Source of the DNA: Gordionus sp. m RMFG-2023 | Taxonomy: Eukaryota > Nematomorpha > Gordioida > Chordodea > Parachordodidae | Reading direction: 5' to 3' | Assembly: GCF_954871325.1 (NCBI RefSeq) | Contig: NC_088777.1 | Location: 37,115,366-37,179,365 of the forward strand | Length of the DNA: 64,000 bases | Part shown: piece after piece, positions 1 through 12,671 of the stretch | Layout: each line of letters begins with the position of its first letter | Numbering within the stretch: position 1 is the stretch's first letter | Program-made: the position numbers and the translations under genes | Notes under the pieces: generated by a model | What the model was told of the DNA's origin: nothing | Seen by the model: only the letters and a program-made list of their open reading frames with translations | Databases searched by the model: none

Positions 1-283
1 TCATGCAAAATAATATAAGCAAAAAACTTTATTCATTTTAATACTATAAGTAATCCAATTTCTAGCAATTTTGCTATTGTCAATATTAGTTTTTTCATAA
101 AAGCTTTTATTAAAGGATCTGTTATTATTAATATTATCTTTGGGGAATAAATAATGTGTAGGTTGAAGAGCTCCTAATTCTAGATATTTATCAATTATAA
201 ATATGTCAATTCTTTTTCCAACAATATTGATGGGATCATTTGATTCATAAGAAAAGGGAGGGAGGGAAGATAAGATATTTAAA
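1..283 (-). pseudogene. hAT transposase, TTF-type zinc-finger N-terminal fragment
   Basis: Read on the minus strand, this stretch gives one open frame containing SYESNDPINIVGKRID, then LGALQPTHYLFPK, then NRSFNKSFYEK, a tryptophan (NWITYSIK) and a Phe-Cys (KVFCLYYF). That order (Asp-Pro near the start, a G-x-x-QP turn, FPK, a basic RxF, a W then an FC) matches the TTF-type finger at the N-terminus of ZMYM/52-kDa-repressor-like hAT transposases. The frame meets a stop at the very edge of the window, so the catalytic part, if any, is outside. It probably sits in an intron of the STUB1 gene, whose missing C-terminal exons must also lie beyond the left edge. Family inferred from motif order only. 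Confidence 0.55.
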
Positions 284-1906
284 TTAAAATATGAATACTA
301 CTATCTATTCATATTATGCTTAAAAAAATAAGTAGAAAAATTTCCGTCAATATATATTAAATTAAATATTAAGTTGGGGGGGGGGGGGGTTATTATTACA
401 TTTATAAACCAGAAATCACTTGATCATGATGGATGTAACAAAACAGTAAAAGAATTAAATAATAAATAAAATTTAAAAAAAAGAAGTATCCCCACTTAAA
501 TTTACTGAAGCAGTTGCTTCGGACCCCCCCCCCGTTGTAGGTGCCACTGAATTTAGAAATCATCGTATTTTAAAAAATATACATAGTTACTTTAACAACA
601 CTAATTATATCATCATTGTGTCTATTTTTCGACCAATTAAATTATGATTTAGTGTTAGTCAAATCGTACTATTAAATATGCCTATATTGGCGGCCCACTC
701 ATCACTAGCGTTGTTTTATTTTCCTTTGATCCTTTAAAATGATTCAATAATAGTTAATTTTAAAAAAATGTTTTCAAGTATCAATCTCACATATGTGTTT
801 TGAATATCGATTATATTGTGCTCCAATTTGTCTTTGACGTCAGAGTGTAAATACTTGCTTTTAATTTTTTCGATTTCCCTTAAAAATAAATTAAAACTTA
901 ATATGTATAACTCTAAGAAAGTTGTAGAAAGAAAAATGATATAAGAATGAAAGAAAAAAATATAGGTAAATATTTGGCGGTAGGCTATAATATTCACTCC
1001 ATCTTCATAACATGCCTGAACAAAATATTCATAGAATATAAAATAAAATAGGCAATAGATGCATAATTATTGGTATTTTTTCAAATTTAAGTTATTATAA
1101 ATTAAGGACAAAAGAAAAAAAATTAATCAATATTAAAACAATCAAATATTTAAATTTCTTTCTTTCTATGTGGTAGGAGATATCACGGTGAGATGAACCG
1201 GTGGAAGAAAAACGCTTATAACTTTTTAATCCTTAGAATCGCTAAATATATAAATTTAATATAAAATGTATTTTAATTGTTAATTTATTTTTAGGTTGAT
1301 GTTGATCAAAACCAATTTTCGCTATAATTTTTTTTAAGCATTTTTTTTGCTTTTAGAAAAATTATCAACATGATAGATGTTTTATGTCAAAATATGGTTC
1401 AAGATTTCTATCTCATGTAGGTGTTAGTTATTTATGTTATCCCAAAATTATACGTAACTATAAAATAATAACAACATATAATGACTAGCACGTTCTTAAA
1501 CAGATATAATAATAATTATTATTATCTAAATCAATCATCACAATAAAATGTTATATATCCCCATTTTGTATGACAACTACTTAAACCCCATCACCTATTT
1601 ATTAATATGTAACTTACACGAGCTTACTTCTTTGTTTTACCCTGAACCTATTGTCAATCTGTCCCGGGCATGAGCATATGCATAGTAGTAAAAATATTAA
1701 TTATAACAAAATTTCAGCCAGCGAAAGCGACTATAATATGATCAAGAGCTCAGTTATTTATTTATTTACAATATATATTATTTAAAGCCCATAAATAAAA
1801 ACAAAAATTCTGTAACAAAAAAAGCAAAACATCTGTCACCCAACCCGATCTTTCCTTATAAGGTTTTTTCGTAATATATAGTCATATATTATATAAGATG
1901 GTTAAC
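284..1906. other. AT-rich stretch, probable STUB1 intron or intergenic
   Basis: No coding exon could be recognised on either strand. It holds a 14-base G run (376-389) and a 10-base C run (524-533). A minus-strand frame at 734-997 (87 codons) is low complexity and resembles nothing known to me. The U-box exons of STUB1 were looked for here and not found. Confidence 0.5.
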
Positions 1907-2072
1907 TTCTCTTTATCCTGGGCAAGTAAACGTTTAAGCAATTTTTCGAGTTCTCCCTCATTCTTGACGCGTTCAGCTTCCAATTCGTTCCATTTTTTGC
2001 CCTTGGCGATTCTAAGCGTTTGGGCTATATCGTCTCCAAAATTAACGTTAAGCTCTTGCGAAAGATTAAATG
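1907..2072 (-). CDS. STUB1: STUB1/CHIP E3 ubiquitin ligase, internal exon (after the TPR domain)
   Basis: On the minus strand this exon reads NVNFGDDIAQTLRIAKGKKW and continues NELEAERVKNEGELEKLLKRLLAQDKEK. It aligns well with the region after the TPR domain of human CHIP ([20 protein letters not shown], then the helical hairpin). CHIP is a cytosolic co-chaperone ligase that binds the C-termini of Hsp70/Hsp90 through TPRs and ubiquitinates clients through a C-terminal U-box. The exon follows an AG acceptor at 2074-2073 preceded by a T-rich tract, and ends before a GT donor at 1906-1905. Its first two bases complete the codon opened by the upstream exon, so the splice gives K-A-F-N-L in phase. 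The U-box exons are not in the window. Confidence 0.85.
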
Positions 2073-3428
2073 CTAAAATTTTATTTAAAAAAATATTAAA
2101 AATTTAGATCATTAAATAAGAATTTTTCTCTATTTTAAATAAATGTATTGGTCTACTCTAAAACTCTTAAAACTTTCTCGTATACTTAGAACTATTCACT
2201 TATAATTTTCAATTTTAAACATAAACTAGTGAATTGGTGAAAGGTATGTGTGATGTGAATATATAAGTTAAGAATAGGAAGAATAGAGGAAGGTAAATTT
2301 GAACGTATATAAAGGATATATTAGATGTAAATATTGAACAATTATTAGGATAGATACTTAATGAAGTGAAGTCCTAATTAATAAGTCAGTTGGGGAACAT
2401 CCCGCTTTAAATAAAAAATGTTTATTAAATCCCAAAAATTATATTTTCTAAATAAAATGATTAAATGTGCATATTTATTACGGGAAGAAAGTCTATTTTT
2501 TTTTACTATATCCATAATTCATTTATTAATTAAAAAAAAAGTTGGAGCATGCAAAAAGATAAAGCCTAGTAAAAAAAAGTTGTCAGATCACGAGGAGTTA
2601 AAAAATACACGTTAAAATAATCAGTATCTTTTAAATCGATTTAAGCGTAGGCGTAGGAAATCTTCCCAATTAGCAAGATCCCCAATTTTTTAAAAAAATG
2701 GAATGCATTCTTAATTAGGTAACTATTTGAAAATAAATATCAGAGCAAGATCCCCAATTTTTAAAAAAAATGGTCTTAATTAGGTAACTATTTGAAATAT
2801 CAGATATCTAAAAACTTATATCAAAGCCAAATAAATTGGCACAATTTTGAAAATTGGCTGAGTTTAAAAGAGGCGGGTCGAATTTTCTAAAATAAATTTA
2901 TATATCTATTGACCGGCTGAGATTCCAATTCCCCTTTGATTTTTTATAAATGAATTTATACCTAAAATGACTAAAATTGAAAAATAGTAGGAATTGGCAT
3001 TAAAATAAAAAAAAATCCAGAATAGGCCTGGTTCAAAAATTTTGGTAAAAAAATTCAATGTGTTGCTAGGCCTGAAAATGGGATTTTTTCAGGACTATAA
3101 AATATGATTTCTTACTGAAAAAGTTTGGAATATTTATTTCAAAGTAATTTAAATCAAATATTAAAAATTTGGTTAAAATTGATAGGATGAATAACCAGGA
3201 AGAATGTAAAATTTAGACCAAATCGGACTGTGAATCAATAAATATCGATTTCATTCTCAAGTAAAAAAATTTATGAATCTCGTCATTTATAGCCAGAAGT
3301 TATTTCTTATATCATTAAATTTTTGAGAAAATATCACAATATTAAAGTCTTAAAGTATATCGTGAAGCTTGAAAATGGTGTTCTAGACTAACTGATATCA
3401 CCAGGTTATAGAGTATAATATTATTAAC
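2073..3428 (-). other. STUB1 intron
   Basis: A GT-AG intron of about 1.36 kb separates the two recognised STUB1 exons. The donor is at 3428-3427 and the acceptor at 2074-2073. It contains a small imperfect tandem duplication (2673-2803) and no coding sequence that I recognise. A plus-strand frame at 2418-2615 is low complexity and considered spurious. Confidence 0.75.
2673..2803. repeat. two-copy tandem duplication in the STUB1 intron
   Basis: Two adjacent copies begin with GCAAGATCCCCAATTTTT (2673 and 2745) and share TTAATTAGGTAACTATTTGA. The second is shorter by several small deletions. The unit is about 60-72 bp. Confidence 0.8.
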
Positions 3429-3627
3429 CTTTCTGTAAGCTGATGATAGCTTCGTTGAAGTTTCCAAGATCTAACAAAGCTTGTCCGCAAAAAAAGTGAG
3501 CTTTAATGCATTTGGGGTCCAACTCCAGGGCTCTTCCACTGTCTTGCACGCAACTCTCCAATTTTTTTAGCCTGAGATGGGTTAAAGCCCGGTTAGTGTA
3601 ATATTTGGAAACATTAGGGTTTTTGCT
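3429..3627 (-). CDS. STUB1: STUB1/CHIP E3 ubiquitin ligase, TPR exon
   Basis: The minus-strand frame reads NPNVSKYYTNRALTHLRLKK, then GRALELDPKCIKAHFFCGQA, then NFNEAIISLQK. This matches TPR motifs 2-3 of human CHIP (NPLVAVYYTNRALCYLK, RALELDGQSVKAHFFLGQ, YDEAIANLQ), the domain that holds the EEVD tail of Hsp70/Hsp90. An AG acceptor (3629-3628) precedes the exon and a GT donor follows it. The reading frame continues in phase into the exon at 1907-2072. The preceding exon, coding for the N-terminus and TPR1, was not found between here and 9.7 kb; it may lie in or beyond the transposon cluster. I see no damage, so this is probably a working gene with long introns. Confidence 0.88.
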
Positions 3628-3776
3628 CTATAATAAAAATAAATACGAATAATTATTCAATTCGAATTATGAATAATAAAAAAATTTATTTGTCGAATGA
3701 TAGAATTTTTATCATTCGTATTACTATTATTTAAAATTATATTTGTAAATATTAGAAATTATTCTTATATATTTGA

Positions 3777-4698
3777 AGTGTTGTAAAGTAACATCGACGA
3801 AGTTAACATCGTTACTGAAGGCGTTACTCTTTTTGAGGAAAAGGAACGCCATTCGTTATTTAACACAAAACGTTATTTTAAATTTATTCTTAAAAAATAT
3901 GGGAAATTATTAATTGTTTAAATTTTATAAATAATTTAAGCTGAGTTTTTAATTCAAATCAACTCAAAGTGCATTTTTATCTTATTTATACATTTTTTGT
4001 TACTAAATTTTATAGTCAGGATTGCTAATCTACTTAATATTGAATCAATCAAGGTATGCCAATTTATATTCTTTAATATTATTTATTTTATAAAGAATAT
4101 GTCAACAATACTTACTTCTTGGGATGAAGATGATTAAATGACTCTCCAGTAACACCATAAAGATTATTAAGGGCACTAATTCTACACTTATTAAGTATAG
4201 GCCGTAAATTATAATTCAACCTCGATGTCCAGCTACTCAAATTTATCATATGAGGTCAAAAATATAAATTCAGATTATATTCTAGTAAGGATAAAAAAAA
4301 TTGATGAGGATTGAAGATTCTTGTGAATATGATAAGTTTTTTTAAATATTCTTAATAATAATAAATTCCTCAATTTAAATTTTTATTTATTAAATTATAA
4401 CGCTGCCATCCTCTATGCTAGTTGAACGCAGAGCGAAAGTTGTGTGCAGCAATAAGTACTCTTATTTATCTGATCAAAATTTTGAAAATCAATTGTTAAA
4501 AATAAATTAAAAATGATTATAAAATTTATCTGATAAATAAATATTTTTATTTTTTATTATCTAGGGAAAAAAATAAAAAGGATATAAAATATTTTTTTTA
4601 AGTAATGAGTACGTTACTTTTTTGAATAACGAATAACGCGCTCCCTTTTTCAAAAGTAGATTAACGCGTTTCTTTTTTGAAGTAACGTTTATAGTACT
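3777..4698. mobile_element. probable non-autonomous hAT-like element
   Basis: The left end reads AGTGTTGTAAAGTAAC and the right end, reverse complemented, AGTACTATAAACGTTAC. The inner flanks on both sides are rich in GTTAC/CGTTA words. The flanks share ATATTTG, a plausible target duplication. No transposase frame is visible inside. Around it (about 3640-3720 and 4800-4910) are TTCGAAT-rich tracts that may be the two ends of a second, older element into which this one inserted. Confidence 0.4.
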
Positions 4699-6201
4699 AA
4701 ATATTTGTAATTCTTAACTTCATTTACATATTTAATAATCATTTCTTTTTAATTCCATTTTTCACTTTTGCAACTATTATTAAAAATTTCATTTTCGAAT
4801 TTCGACGATTGAATCGAATAAGTTCCTTACTTGTACGATCGAGAAATTATCCCATTCGAATACTAGCATTTGATTCGAAAATTTGAATCGAATACAAATA
4901 ACATCACTATTCTCTTCGATCGTAATTTAAAGAGACAATTTTGAGCAGTTTGAAAAATATTCTTCAAAGATCTTTTTGCCCACAATATTGAGTAAAAAAT
5001 ATTTGAAATTAACAAAATTAAACATTTTTTAAAAGATCAAAATCATTTTTTTAAAAGAATTGTGATTTCATAATGAAAGAATTTATATATATATATCACA
5101 AAAGATTTGTTTACAATTTTTTTTTGGAATTTTAAGACAAAATTTGATCAAAGAACTTGTTTGAGCATTCTCAAATAAATCTTCATTTAAAAAAGTCTTC
5201 AGAGATCAAAATCTTTGAAAATTTTTTAATTCCAAATCTGATTTTGAGCAAATACACATTTTTTTATAAATGATGTAGTTAATAGGTAGCATAGTAGATC
5301 ACTTTACCAAAAAGTTTCCCTTTATCAATTACAACCAAATAGAGGATGAGTATTATTTTAAAATTATCGATAATTATTCATTTATGATAATTTTATTCCC
5401 ATTTCTAATATTTATTTATTTTGACAAATTAACCCTGTTATGAAAAATATATATTTGAACATTTCCTTCTTCCTTACTCTATAGAAAGATTACACAATGT
5501 TTTATTTTAAATATAAAAAAAAGTGTTTACATTAAAAATTAATACAAAGCAGAAAACAGAACCAGTACCAAAACATAACAAAGTATAATTTTAAAAATAG
5601 GCCAGGCAGAATTTTAAATAACTAATTATAACAATCAATTAATTGAAAATCACATCATTTAAACATTCATTCGCTCAGGCACTTCTACACCCTGCTAAGC
5701 CAATAATGACATAACCTCTACCAAATCAAAATTAGCAAAACCAGACTTCCTTCTATCCACCCTCTCCCTCCACCCCGCCTTTCTCACCTCACGCATTTTC
5801 AATTATCCATTTAACTAATGCTGTGCCGATATTAAATATCGGATCGGCACCGATATCTCGCGTTTTCCAAAAATATCAAATCGGGCTGATACCTGTAAAA
5901 AAACCGATTGGATCTTTTTACTTTTCTTTTTTTGTTATTTTATGTATATTTATTTTACATTCATAATATTTTCTAAATAATTGTTTTTAAAACAAAGCAA
6001 ATGCACAACACACTTAATTTTTTTTAAAAAAAATAGATGTATAGTATTTTAAAAGTTTTTTTTTTAAAATAGAAAGGAACACCCAATTATTTATTTTAAA
6101 TCTTTTTAAATAATAACGCCAATTTTATTATTTATATTTTAAATAAAAGAATTTTTTTAAATATGGTATCTGACTGAATTATGGATATTTTACAAAAGAC
6201 A
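4699..6201. other. AT-rich intergenic or intronic stretch
   Basis: Mostly A/T runs. Two patches stand out. On the minus strand, 5796-5659 is a GC-richer run reading MREVRKAGWRERVDRRKSGF and then FDLVEVMSLLA with one in-frame stop; it looks coding but I cannot name it. At 5820-5915 is a TATCGGATCGG-type palindromic patch that resembles a decayed MITE end and has a relative near 56215-56285. No complete gene is seen. Confidence 0.35.
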
Positions 6202-6591
6202 AGGATAATTTTGCAAAATGCTTTATCTGCGAAATTCTAATTTTACGGGGAGGAATAATGGAAATTTTATTTAATAATAACAATATCCGTAAAACTTTTT
6301 TAATTATTGTAGAAATAAAAAATTAAATTAATTGCATAATTCGTTTTTTTTCATAAAAAAATATTGATTTCTTAATTACATTTGGTTCAAAGGGGGAGGA
6401 TAATTTTGCAAAATGCTTTATCTGCGAAATTCTAATTTTACGGGGAGGAATAATGGAAATTTTATTTAATAATAACAATATCCGTAAAACTTTTTTAATT
6501 ATTGTAGAAATAAAAAATTAAATTAATTGCATAATTCGTTTTTTTTCATAAAAAAATATTGATTTCTTAATTACATTTGGTTCAAAGGGGG
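6202..6591. repeat. near-perfect 195-bp tandem duplication
   Basis: The block beginning GGATAATTTTGCAAAATGC at 6203 repeats at 6398, exactly 195 bases later. Both copies end in GGTTCAAAGGGGG. By eye the two copies are the same throughout, including homopolymer lengths. Nothing in them looks coding. Confidence 0.9.
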
Positions 6592-9500
6592 CTCGGCCCA
6601 AATCGAGCATAGAAATGTATATTTCTGTCAGCCTCTGACAAAAAGGTGATTATGCAGAAAGATATATTTTTATATTATGATTGGAATGTATCAATTTATC
6701 GGAACAGCCAAATCATTCATTTTTATGAATATAGGATGTCTGGCGGTTTTAATTGCCAGTACCTGGGGATAATCTTTTTTTTTACCTCTGGGTTTGGAAC
6801 AAAAAAAGATTTCACCAATACCTCTAACAATTTGTAATTTATACATTATCCCAAATACCCATTCCACTTCAAAAAATTTTTTAAAGTGATATTGTGCCCA
6901 AATAAGTCAATTTTGTCCAATATTTAAATTTATCTTTTCTGCAATTAAATTTTTATAAATTCCAATCCTTTACTAACTTCGGAATCTGTTAAATTCACAC
7001 GACAAAATCGTGGATCTATAGCTGCATAATAATTTATTTCTCTTTTTAATCATTTTCATGACTACCACATCTTAAGAAAAGTGCCGAGTGCGCTTCTAAT
7101 AAGGAGATCTATTATAAAAATAAAGAAAACGATTTTTCTAGTCCCCAAGAAATATTTATCCTAAATTAGTGAGCAAAAAAATCAAGACCTATAAGTGTCA
7201 CCTTTTAAAACGGATATTTATTTTTCTAATAGCTCTTCAGTAACAAGTTGGACTTATTTTTAATATATTAATATCTGCAAAGTATAATTAATATTAGTCC
7301 TTAAATCGATATTCGAAAATAAGTATCTAAAAATTCGTTATAAATCACGAGGTATATTACTACAAATTTACTAGACGTCTTCTAAAAACTTGTACCACAA
7401 ATTGAAATATTATTCTAAAAATTATGGGGAAATTTCTAGGGAGGAAATTGAAATTTTCCCGCCATTTGCCAGTAAATTTTATATAATAGGGGTTGTAAAT
7501 TTTTTTAAAAATATTTCAGGTCTTTCGAACTCCTGATTAAAACATTTTAATTCGGGTGGGTTGTAGGTTTCATGAAAGCCATTCCTATGTAAAAAACTTA
7601 AATAAGGGGCCTAAAGCTACTCAAAAAGTTATGAAATTTTGTCCGCTCCTTTTTTGGCAGGTTTTACAGACAACTATTATTGATAGATAAATCTTATTGC
7701 TCTATAAAGAGTCAAACAGGCCCTCCCGTAGCTTGATAAAATATTGGATATTTCTTCTTTCATATTCCCCCTTTTTTTGCTTGAGTTATACTTGTATATC
7801 ACAAATTAATTATAAAAATGAAAAAAAAAATAAGAAACGTTTTAAAAAAAAAAATTAGATGTAATGGAAATATGTTATAATTCATGTTTATATAATATTT
7901 TGGAATAAATATAATATATAATACACATCATCAAATTATCAAGGTTATTTCTGGATATTTAAAATTGGAAGCATAACATTAAAATGGAGAATAAAATACG
8001 TATTTTGAGTTGTATATTTTTTTCATATATTAAAAAATTTGGGGATTCGGGCCTAAATATATGAAAATTGTCATCAGACCTCGCATGGGGTAGGGCCGAA
8101 AAAAATAGATTTTTAAGACTTCTAATTCTATCTAATTAAATTAATATTTTTTCAAAATGAAAGATAAAAAAAATGGTTATAGGTTGTTTGATCCAATTAT
8201 AGTTTAAAAGTCGTGAATTGCATGTTAGTTAATATATAAAAAAATAAAATTTTAGTTCATAAAAATATTCAAATTTTCTTTCAAAGAGTAAGTAAAGTTT
8301 TAAAAAAGTTGATATAAATTTTAGAAAACAAAAATACGCTCTGAGGTTAATATAATCACTGATTATTCAAAATAATTGGACTGTTATTTTTTTCGTTCAT
8401 TTTTATATATTTTTTGAATTTCATTTTTCTCCATTCTATTTTTTTTTTCACTTTTATTTTTTACTTATTGTGCGATCTGAGATTTTGTGGACTATTTGAC
8501 GAATAATTTTGAATCTCCTTGATCATGCTTCATTTATAACTTCAAAAAAAAGAAAGAAATAATTCTATTTGGCGAGAGAAAAAATTTGCTTAAGCCATAA
8601 TTCTTTGTACTAGTAGAACATGTGACCTGTAAAACAAATGAAAATATAATTAATCACGTTCATAACATCTCATCTGATCAAGACAAAATATTTAATCAGT
8701 GATTTTCCTCCTGATATAACCATACCATATCATTATATATATAAATTCATCATAAAACTATATCGTAGATCTAGAAAACATAATTATAAGATAGCTTACA
8801 TATATTTTAAATATTTGTTTATATATACTATTCGAAATTATTCAAAAATATTTGAAATCATTCTTATTAAATAGGTTGGTTCCCTAGAAGACCGGAACCT
8901 TATAAATATATCCTATATTAACAAAATTACCAGATTAAGTATTTGTTTTAGTTAGTAAACAAATTTAAAAATCATTCATTATAAAAAAAATATGATTAAA
9001 ATAATAGTTTTATTTTTTTTATGGATAATGTTCAAATTTGTAGATGTATTTTTGAAAATCCAATTTAAAAAATATCAAAATATGTTTCACATTTATTTAT
9101 TTTTTATATTAAATAAATCAAGAAAAATAGAGAACTTTTAGAAACTAGTTCTGGAACCAGAAAAAAAATTAGAACTAAAGCCTATCATAAAATATTCAGG
9201 CCATTGATCATTTTTTCATAAATTTATATATGTAAAATTTTTAGGTTCAGCTTGGATCTTAGAATTCCTGATTTTAAATATAAAAATATGAGAATATGAA
9301 CACTTCGAGCTTTGTAATTTTTTACTTGTTTTTAAGCTAGGCCCGAATTTTAAAAAATATAACACCATTTTATTTTACAATTTATTCTCGATCTTATATA
9401 CAGGCAAAGCCAAGTACTGGGTCTGCAGGTCTATAGATATTACATAATAAATTTTAAATATAGTACTAATAAATTTATTTTATAATTTTAAGCAAAAAAA

Positions 9501-9724
9501 ATATATCACTGTTATGAGAGATAATTTAGAAATGGACGGTATTTCTATTTTAAACTAAATTTTAAATATTAAAAGTTTAATGAAGGATCTGAACTTTAGA
9601 GAACCAGAGCTGGATACAAAAAAAAATAGATTACTTTTCTTAGATTCGGAAATAGGTCGAAATTGGTAAAACAAAAATCTCTTAAAATTGAGAATATTTC
9701 AATATTTCCTAAAAATATATCATA
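6592..9724. other. AT-rich stretch without recognisable genes
   Basis: About 3.1 kb of A/T-rich sequence. The only open frame (6646-6837, 63 codons) is unremarkable. GC-richer patches near 7540-7700 and 8030-8110 do not read through on either strand. Upstream STUB1 exons could hide here but were not seen. Confidence 0.4.
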
Positions 9725-10507
9725 TTACCCTAGTGTCAGGGCCCATTTAATTTAAAAGAGCTTATGTGGATAAAGCTAGAATCCACTAGATTGATATTAA
9801 GAAATAAGAAGTTTGTATATATAGTATTAAGTAATGTTATAGATATAAGGGAATTGAAAGTAAAAAAGGATTGACAAATTGAAGAAAAAATATCTTAGAT
9901 TAAAAATTAATTGAGTGAAGAGAAAGATTAGGTAAGTGAATTTATATTTTTATTTATTTATTTATATTTCTTATTTATATATGGTAATATAATATTTATA
10001 ATATTAGTAATTAAAAAAATTATTAATTTAAATTTATAATTGGTAATTAGAATTATTAAATTGAATTAATAAAAGTTAATTAATAAAGGATTGCTTGATT
10101 TAGCCAAGATTTTAAGTGGGATTTATTTTGGGAGATGTTTATAAGAAATAGACCGCCGACATTGTTAATATTTAGGATATTAATATTATGTCCATACTAG
10201 AGGTGGGCGCGGGCCTAATTTTTCATTCACGGTCCGCCCGCTCACGGTGGTGATGAAAAAATATCTCGCCCATTCACGCTTAACACTAAAAAAAATTCGA
10301 CCCGACCCGCCCGCTCACGACATACAATATTTTGATTCACGCCCGTCACGCTCAAAAATTCACGGGGTTTTTAAATTTTTCAAAACTATTGCTATAATTT
10401 TACACTTTTTGAATTCATTCTATGTATTTCTCTAATTTCATAATCCATATTAATAACAAAAAATAAATACAATCTATAAATCGAAATTTATTTGGAAAAA
10501 GAAGTTT

Positions 10508-10668
10508 TTATTTCAATTGTGTACGCCTTTCCTCTAGTAAGAGATTGGCTACAGAAAATAACCTTTCACTAGAAGCCGAACTTGCAGCTGGCAAAATTTT
10601 ACTCGATAATTTTCTCAAAAAAGGAAATGAATATTCCTGCTTCCAAAACTTCAAAATATTGTCTTTTT
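10508..10668 (-). pseudogene. hAT transposase C-terminal dimerisation domain fragment
   Basis: The minus strand reads NILKFWKQEYSFPFLRKLSS, then AASSASSERLFSVANLLLEE and RRTQLK before a stop. The SS-x-x-SERLFS-x-A motif followed by an acidic/basic helix is the signature of the hAT C-terminal dimerisation region. It lies in the right position and strand to be the end of the transposase whose middle is at 11410-11631. It is part of the element at 10198-12288. Confidence 0.85.
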
Positions 10669-11409
10669 ATTTATCTTATATGAATCTTTTAAGTTCATCC
10701 TCACAGCTTTCATCGGTGATGTTGATGCTTCATCAGAATCATCTAGAAATATACGATCTTTTATGAGTGTAGGATGAATTAGTAAAGTGATAGTTGGTAT
10801 TGATCATTTAGAATATACGGTTTTTTATGAGTTTAAGATAAGTTAGGAAAGTTATAAATGGTAGTTGGCATCGACTTATGCATATCATCTAATTTTATAT
10901 CATTTAGCATTTTTATTGTTTTATATATATCATTTTCTTCTTTTATTAAAAACTTAAGTCTTTTGAAATTCGGATCTAGAATTAAGCCTACTATAGTGGC
11001 TGCATAATAATCTTTTAAATGAAATCTTGTTCTGTATTTTAAGGTTTTGATTATTATTGTATCACGTTCAGAAGGTTAACAAAATTTTATTAATTTTTGT
11101 TTCCATAGACAAACTTTATTTATTGTGGGACAAGAATTTGCTCTCAGATTATCCGAGCATTCTTTAAATATTGATAAAAATTTATCTAACTCGAGTATGA
11201 TGCTGATATCAATTGTGGCTAATCCATTTAATTCTTGCTTGCTACAAGTACACCTGTATTTCAGAATATGATTTTAAGAAACTCTATATCATGATATATA
11301 GAGAGTTCCATCTCGTTATTCTCGCTATTACATATTGCTTATGGGTGTGGCTTAGTTTGCTATTAGCTGTGTTTGAAATATTGTACTATTTTTTTTACAC
11401 CATTTATAT

Positions 11410-11631
11410 TTAAAAACAATAGTCAAAAATACAATGCATAATATTATTTAGTATATGGCATATACATGCTAGCGTTTCGACATCTTTGAATGCATTTATA
11501 AAATTTGCTCCGTTATCACTCATAACTATACATTTATTTAAGTAATTTTCTACTTCTGTATATTCTCCTAAAATTGAATTGACTATGCTTTTAATTTTGA
11601 CGCTTTTTTCATCCATTGCCCTTGTGGCCAA
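11410..11631 (-). pseudogene. hAT transposase catalytic-core fragment
   Basis: The minus strand encodes 73 codons including CIVMSDNGANFINAFKDVE and ACICHILNNIMH. The D-N-x-x-N-x-x-x-AF and C-x-x-H-x-LN motifs are the conserved DNA-bound core of hAT transposases. The D of SDNGAN corresponds to a catalytic aspartate, and C-x-x-H lies in the insertion domain. The surrounding frame is broken on both sides. The protein would have cut the hAT at its terminal repeats and moved it. Confidence 0.8.
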
Positions 11632-12671
11632 AACAAATGTTTTTAATTAAAATCCTTAATGATAATATGTCCTATAATGGTTAAAAAACTTAGATTTTTA
11701 TAGTCATCCGTCCAAATATCAGTGATTATGGACAATAATCATGCTTTTAGTTTTAAATTTTATTTGAACCTATGAGAGTTTTCCGGTTCATAACTTTTAT
11801 ATTTTGTTATCCATATGTAACACCAACATTTATCTCTTGGCCTAACTTGTAAAATCCTTCACTTTCTGTTGCATTTAAAGATTAAAGATCTTTACAAATA
11901 AAATATAACTGACTTTTCTGTAAAAAGTTTAAGCAAAATTTAGCATAAAGTCTCGCGATAAAAAACACCTAAACATAAAAGAAAATAAAACTAACAAAAT
12001 GATACCGGATATTGTTTATAAAATGCGGAAGATTTTTAGTTTTCATAAATTATTCTTTTTTAAAAAAGAACTAAATTAAATAAGAAAATATAAAATATTA
12101 TTATAAAATTGCAAATTTTATAAAAAACAATTTAAAATATTAAAATTTCCGTGATTTAAGGGAAATTTATGTTCACGCCCGATCACGTCGGCGGAAAATT
12201 TTGGAAAGGCCCGTCACGCCTAGTCACGCCTTGGAATTTAAAATTTATTCACACTCACGCCTAATTTCACGGCCCGCGCCCACCTCTAGTCCATACCATG
12301 TTATGATATGAGTAATAATGTTTTTTATTAGATGGTGTATGTTTACAAGCATTGGTGATAGTACTATGTTGTGAATGTCTTAAGGAGTGACATAGTAATT
12401 CGAGCTTTCTATATGTAAGTAGTCTGTGTAAGGGAAGGATATTGCAAGAGTTCCAAAGGTTGAAGTTAGAAATAATATATGGATATCTGATATTTAGGAT
12501 GTTTTTTAAAGATTTGTTAATAAAGACTTGAGTTTTGTTTAGATTAGATTTAGTGATATCCCAAGTTTCAATGCCACAAGTTAACGATGATAGAATGTAG
12601 GTCTTGAAAATTTGAACTTTGAATTTATTTGATATAATATTTGTATGCCATAATTTATTAAGAGAAAAATA

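Larger units (their letters stand above)
10198..12288 (-). mobile_element. hAT DNA transposon inserted in LINE copy A
   Basis: The terminal inverted repeats begin TAGAGGTGGGCGCGGGCC at 10198 and end with the mirror CGCGCCCACCTCTA at 12288. The 8-bp target duplication GTCCATAC flanks both sides (10190-10197 and 12289-12296). The matching stretch of LINE copy B near 14615 has the site once, without insertion. The subterminal regions are rich in CACGCC / TCACGG words. Transposase remnants on the minus strand (11410-11631 and 10508-10668) show the superfamily. At 2.09 kb it is close to the size expected of a small autonomous hAT, but its coding region is degraded. Confidence 0.93.

Noticed and set aside
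734-997. 87-codon minus-strand frame as a STUB1 exon
   Set aside because: No similarity to CHIP; residue composition is that of A/T-rich non-coding DNA.
1898-2107. Plus-strand 69-codon frame
   Set aside because: It is the antisense of the STUB1 exon at 1907-2072.
10545-10766. Plus-strand 73-codon frame
   Set aside because: It is antisense to the hAT dimerisation domain.
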